A stretch of DNA of 8,780 bases from assembly GCA_022842745.1 (NCBI GenBank), contig JALHPA010000072.1:1-8780 (forward strand), written 5' to 3'. Below are positions 5,615 through 8,780 of the stretch, piece by piece. The translations under genes and the position numbers were made by a program. The DNA comes from Pirellulales bacterium. Its GTDB lineage: Bacteria; Planctomycetota; Planctomycetia; Pirellulales; JALHPA01. Position 1 is the stretch's first letter, and the number at the start of each line of letters is the position of its first letter. Under the pieces are notes generated by a model. It worked only from the letters and a program-made list of their open reading frames with translations, ran no database searches and was not told the origin of the DNA.

Positions 5615-6526
5615 ATGTCGATCTTGTTCCCTGCGCCGCGGGTCTCGATTACTGCGTGGTTACTGTTTGCCATGACGTGGATGCTGGCGGGAAATGCGGT
5701 CGCCGACGACGCAACGATCGAACTTTTGTGGCCCCAGGGAGCGCCCCGCGCCAAGGGAACCACCGACAACGACAAGCCGAATGTGGCAATTACCCTCCCC
5801 GATCCCAAATCGGCCACGGGAGCCGCTGTCGTAGTCTGCCCAGGCGGCGGTTACGGCGGCTTGGCAATGGGTCATGAAGGACGCGACATCGCCGAGTGGC
5901 TGCGATCGCAGGGAATCGCGGCTTTTGTCCTCAAGTACCGCCACCGGAACATGGGATACGGACACCCGACTCCCATGGAGGATGCACAACGGGCCGTGCG
6001 CTTCGCGCGGGCAAATGCCGAGAAGTACAAAATCGATCCCCGGCGGATTGGAGTGCTGGGCTTTTCCGCCGGCGGACATCTCGCCTCGACGGTGGGCACG
6101 CACTTTGATCAAGGCGACTCCAATGCCAAGGATTCTATCGACCGGGTAAGCTGCCGACCCGATTTCCTGATCTTGGTGTATCCCGTGATCTCCCTGAACA
6201 CCCAGTATGTGCATAAGGGTTCCCGCGACAACCTACTCGGCCCGAACCCCGATCCGCAGCTTCTGGCCAGCTTGTCGAACGAAACTCAGGTTACGCGCGA
6301 CACGCCGCCAACCTTCCTCGTGCATACGGGAGGTGACGCGGCGGTGGCGGCCGAGAACAGCGTCCTGTTCTATCTCGCCCTGCGAAAAGCGGGCGTCCCT
6401 GTGGAAATGCACATCTACGAGAAAGGGGGACACGGCTTCGGTCTGGCCCCCAATGATCCGGTCCTGTCCACCTGGCCCGCCCACTGCATCGCCTGGCTAA
6501 AAGGTCGCAATTTCCTGTCGAAGTAA
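5615..6526 (+). CDS. Secreted alpha/beta hydrolase, BD-FAE / acetylxylan esterase-like
   Basis: A 303-residue exported esterase-like enzyme, probably deacetylating or cleaving ester side chains of polysaccharides. From ATG 5615 there is a signal peptide with a hydrophobic core (about 11-25) and cleavage site AVA-DD after residue 30. The hydrolase fold shows CPGGGYGGLAMGHEG (75-89, oxyanion region, in place of HGGG), nucleophile Ser151 in GFSAGG, a likely acid Asp241 in HTGGDAAV and His273 in GGHGFG. The triad is therefore complete. The length fits the family. A TTG at 5576 would add 13 residues before the signal peptide; ATG 5615 is preferred because GGGG lies 6 nt upstream and the signal peptide then starts properly. 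It is divergent from the parvulin-like gene. The substrate (xylan, other glycan or small ester) cannot be told from sequence. Confidence 0.9.
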   Translation: MSILFPAPRVSITAWLLFAMTWMLAGNAVADDATIELLWPQGAPRAKGTTDNDKPNVAITLPDPKSATGAAVVVCPGGGYGGLAMGHEGRDIAEWLRSQGIAAFVLKYRHRNMGYGHPTPMEDAQRAVRFARANAEKYKIDPRRIGVLGFSAGGHLASTVGTHFDQGDSNAKDSIDRVSCRPDFLILVYPVISLNTQYVHKGSRDNLLGPNPDPQLLASLSNETQVTRDTPPTFLVHTGGDAAVAAENSVLFYLALRKAGVPVEMHIYEKGGHGFGLAPNDPVLSTWPAHCIAWLKGRNFLSK

Positions 6527-6717
6527 GCCGGCCTGCTGGTGCTTGGTCGGTGGATGGATCGATTCGGATCCAATCGCGCCAGGCGACGGACTCGGATTCA
6601 AGCGGCGCCCGCTGCCCGGACCGACAGGAATATGGGATATTTGAGGAAATTTCACGTTCCGCGCAGCGCCGTGGCCGCCGCGCGAGTGAACTTTATCGCC
6701 GACCAGGGAACGGATCG

Positions 6718-7185
6718 ATGCCGGGTTTTTTGGGAACGCGCGCCAGTTTGATGCTCGACGTGGTGTTTTTAGCCATGTTCTTGGTGCTGCCGGTATTGGG
6801 CTACAGCATCTATCAGGTCAAGGTTCACCGCCGTTACGCGCTGCACAAACGAATCCAACTAGTGCTCGGCGCGGTGCTCTTGGCGACGGTCGCCGTTTTT
6901 GAGGTCGATCTGCGCCTGTATACCGATTGGAACGCCTTGGCGTCCCCCTCGCCTTACTACTCGACCTGGGTGATGCCTAGCCTGATCCTGCATCTGTTTT
7001 TCGCGGTGCCCACGGCGCTGCTTTGGATCTTCGTGATTGTGCAGGGGCTGCGGAAAATTCCGGATCCACCTGGACCAGGTCCGTATAGCAGCCGCCACCG
7101 CCGCTGGGGCTGGCTGGCGGCGTTCGAAATGGCGATGACCGCACTGACGGGTTGGGTATTCTATTATTTGGCGTTTGTCGCTTAG
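6718..7185 (+). CDS. DUF420 family integral membrane protein
   Basis: A 155-residue protein with four predicted transmembrane helices (about 14-32, 46-62, 85-109, 131-154). Histidines lie near the membrane edges: His37 and His43 in VHRRYALHKRIQ, His92 in LILHLFF and His127 in SRHRRWGW. This histidine pattern and the size fit the DUF420 (YozB-like) family, which is often found near cytochrome oxidase or SCO genes; no such neighbours are visible here. The start at 6718 is chosen because AGGGAA lies 7 nt upstream. The frame is open further upstream (to about 6550), but that part is Arg/Ser-rich and unlike the family. ATG 6751 is a later alternative without a ribosome binding site. It lies 191 bp after the hydrolase gene on the same strand, so co-transcription is possible but not shown. 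Metal or heme binding is only suggested. Confidence 0.8.
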   Translation: MPGFLGTRASLMLDVVFLAMFLVLPVLGYSIYQVKVHRRYALHKRIQLVLGAVLLATVAVFEVDLRLYTDWNALASPSPYYSTWVMPSLILHLFFAVPTALLWIFVIVQGLRKIPDPPGPGPYSSRHRRWGWLAAFEMAMTALTGWVFYYLAFVA

Positions 7186-7301
7186 CGCCGGTCCAACGGA
7201 CAGTCCGACCTGTCGCGGTTTCGCACGTTCCAAGCGACATTCAAATACGTTGCCAGACTGAGACCGTGCGGCCCTGCCAGCCGGGCATAGCAAGCCAAAC
7301 C

Positions 7302-8780
7302 ATGTCGACCGACCCGCGCTGGATCGAACAACGCTCGATGGCCGAATTCGACGGCCTGCTTCGGGACCTCGGGACCTGGACGTCGGAATTGCCGGACTGG
7401 CCCCCCTACCGGCGGGCGCGCGCTTTGTGGTCGCGCGTGGCTTCCCAGTTGCAGGCGTTGCAAGCGCGTCTGGACCAGGTCCTGGTAATCGGACTGGTCG
7501 GAGGAAGTGGAACCGGCAAGAGCACCTTGTTAAATGCAATCGTCGGCCGCAAAGTGAGCGCCGCAGGCGACGTTGAACGACCCACGACCCGTCGCCCGGT
7601 CGTTATTCACCATCCCACCGTCGACCCCTCGTTTCTTGAGTTGGATGACGATCTGCCGGAACAGGTGGCGCTCCCTATTCCGTTGCTCGAACAGATGATT
7701 CTGGTCGATTGTCCCGACCCCGACACCGAAGCCATCGATCCGCGCGGCGCAAGCGACGACAATCGCAATCGCCAACTGTTAAGGCGGCTGCTCCCCAAGT
7801 GCGACGTGCTCCTCCACGTAGCCACCGCACAGAAATACAAAACCCAGGCGGTCGCTGCGGAGCTGCTCGCTCATGCGCCAGGACGACAAGTTCTATTCAT
7901 TCAGACACACAGCCGGACCGATGCCGATATCCGCGCCGATTGGCAGCGGCACTTGGAAGCGTCGGGGTTTCGGGTGCCGGTGGTGTTTCGCGTGGACAGC
8001 GAGTATGCGCTGGAGCGGCGCGCCAGCGGTCAACCCGTCGACGGAGAATTTGCCAGCTTGTTGCAATTCCTGACCGCGGAGCTGACCCACCGGGCCAGCC
8101 ACCGCATCAAACGGGCCAATGCCCTCGACCAGGTCGATTGGTTCCTGGCTGACCTGGAAGAGGACTTTTCGCGAAATCTGACCCTGCTCGATCCGTTGGA
8201 GGCGGCGATTTCCGCCGAACGCGATCGGTTGTTCAAGGGAGTTTTGTCTCGCATCGAAGACCAATTGCGCGGCAGCCGACAAGTCTGGCGCTCGCGGCTT
8301 CTACGCCAGGTCTCCGCGCGGTGGGGAGGCGGACCATTCGCCGCCTTTTTGCGCGTCGCCAACTCCTTCGGGACTCTGGTGCGTTTGGCGCCGTTGGCCA
8401 GAGCGAGAGGGCTTGCGCCGTTGGTCATCGCCGGCGGAGTGGGGGCGGGAAAGGCCCTGGCCGAGCAGTGGCGCGAGCAACTTGCCGCCGGAGAATGGAT
8501 CTCGGCCGCTGAACTGGGAATCAGCGAAGCCGACCTGGCCGAGTCCCAAAGCATCGTGCAGGGCGCCGCTCGCGCGGCGGGACTGGAAGCCGGCCTGGCC
8601 GGATCGTCCCTGGACGCCGCGGCGGCCAGTTCGCGTGAGGCCCTGCTGGATCTGGCCCGCAGGCTGCACTCCCGGCTCGAGTCGTCCGTCGAAGCCGCGG
8701 CGGAGTTTCGCACCCGATCGAGAGCCGGCGGGTGGATGCACGCCTTGCTCGAACTGCTGTTCTTTCTAGATCGGAAGAGC
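7302..8780 (+). CDS. P-loop GTPase, dynamin-/Era-like, 3' end missing
   Basis: The open frame runs from ATG 7302 to the window end (493 codons, no stop). The P-loop is GLVGGSGTGKST (64-75, Lys73), followed by NAIVGRKVSAAGDVERPTTRRP, where the Thr pair 95-96 fits the G2 switch. ILVDCPDPD (133-141) takes the G3 place (usual DxPG), and IQTHSRTD (200-207) the G4 place (usual NKxD or TKxD). Beyond about 260 the protein is helical and Ala/Leu/Arg-rich, with charged segments (280-340) and a hydrophobic stretch LAPLVIAGGVGAG (371-383), as in large GTPases that act at membranes. ATG 7302 lacks a clear ribosome binding site; an in-frame GTG at 7266 is an alternative. The last four codons (Asp-Arg-Lys-Ser) come from adapter-like bases, so genuine coding sequence probably ends at 8767. 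The cellular role is unknown. Confidence 0.85.
   Translation, partial: MSTDPRWIEQRSMAEFDGLLRDLGTWTSELPDWPPYRRARALWSRVASQLQALQARLDQVLVIGLVGGSGTGKSTLLNAIVGRKVSAAGDVERPTTRRPVVIHHPTVDPSFLELDDDLPEQVALPIPLLEQMILVDCPDPDTEAIDPRGASDDNRNRQLLRRLLPKCDVLLHVATAQKYKTQAVAAELLAHAPGRQVLFIQTHSRTDADIRADWQRHLEASGFRVPVVFRVDSEYALERRASGQPVDGEFASLLQFLTAELTHRASHRIKRANALDQVDWFLADLEEDFSRNLTLLDPLEAAISAERDRLFKGVLSRIEDQLRGSRQVWRSRLLRQVSARWGGGPFAAFLRVANSFGTLVRLAPLARARGLAPLVIAGGVGAGKALAEQWREQLAAGEWISAAELGISEADLAESQSIVQGAARAAGLEAGLAGSSLDAAAASSREALLDLARRLHSRLESSVEAAAEFRTRSRAGGWMHALLELLFFLDRKS
8768..8780. other. Illumina adapter sequence at contig end (likely artefact)
   Basis: The last 13 bases are AGATCGGAAGAGC, identical to the common stem of Illumina TruSeq-type adapters, and they lie flush with the window end. 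An exact 13-mer at that position is very unlikely by chance, so this is probably untrimmed adapter and not genomic DNA. The GTPase frame happens to stay open through it. Confidence 0.85.

Noticed and set aside
6550..6717. N-terminal extension of the DUF420 protein from an upstream in-frame start
   Set aside because: The added 56 residues are Arg/Ser-rich and unlike the family, while ATG 6718 has a good ribosome binding site and gives the usual family length.
8430..8456. Second Walker A-like motif GGVGAGKA in the GTPase (residues 378-385)
   Set aside because: It ends in Ala where Ser or Thr is needed, sits in a hydrophobic stretch and lacks the preceding beta strand and following switch motifs. 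The true P-loop is at residues 67-74.
1..8780. CRISPR array, insertion sequence, phage or defence cassette
   Set aside because: No regularly spaced repeats, transposase, integrase, terminal inverted repeats or defence-type gene cluster could be seen on either strand.

Overview
The window looks like a whole short-read contig, or one end of one, from a high-GC bacterium. By inference it is a planctomycete (Pirellulales-like). The reasons are the secreted BD-FAE/acetylxylan-esterase-like hydrolase, the small signal-peptide-plus-one-helix protein, the tandem SurA/parvulin-like membrane-anchored protein, and the loose, mostly monocistronic gene layout. No rRNA or taxonomic marker is present, so this placement is tentative. 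Both ends look like assembly breaks. Position 1 falls inside a tRNA gene, just before its anticodon. The last 13 bases match the common Illumina adapter stem exactly and are probably not genomic.

Layout: a truncated tRNA (minus, 1-33); a leader region of about 450 bp with a weak small-ORF candidate and a perfect 25-bp inverted repeat; a DegT/DnrJ/EryC1/StrS sugar aminotransferase (plus, 482-1771); a convergent 76-residue small membrane protein (minus, 1834-2064); a divergent intergenic region with two mutually exclusive hairpins; a TSUP/TauE-SafE family transporter (plus, 2406-3167); and, convergent with it, a large membrane-anchored protein made of two SurA-N/parvulin-like halves (minus, 3199-5268). 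That last gene has a good sigma70-type promoter. Then come a secreted alpha/beta hydrolase (plus, 5615-6526), a DUF420 multi-histidine membrane protein (plus, 6718-7185) and the N-terminal part of a large P-loop GTPase (plus, 7302 to the contig end).

The genes do not form an obvious pathway or operon. Adjacent genes mostly converge, diverge or have gaps over 100 bp. I see no mobile element, CRISPR array, phage gene or defence island. The most notable biology is the duplicated parvulin-like protein, which lacks the catalytic histidines in both halves yet keeps three cysteines at equivalent positions. The alternative hairpins before the transporter gene and the untrimmed adapter are also worth attention. 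I found no convincing case for a new multi-gene system.
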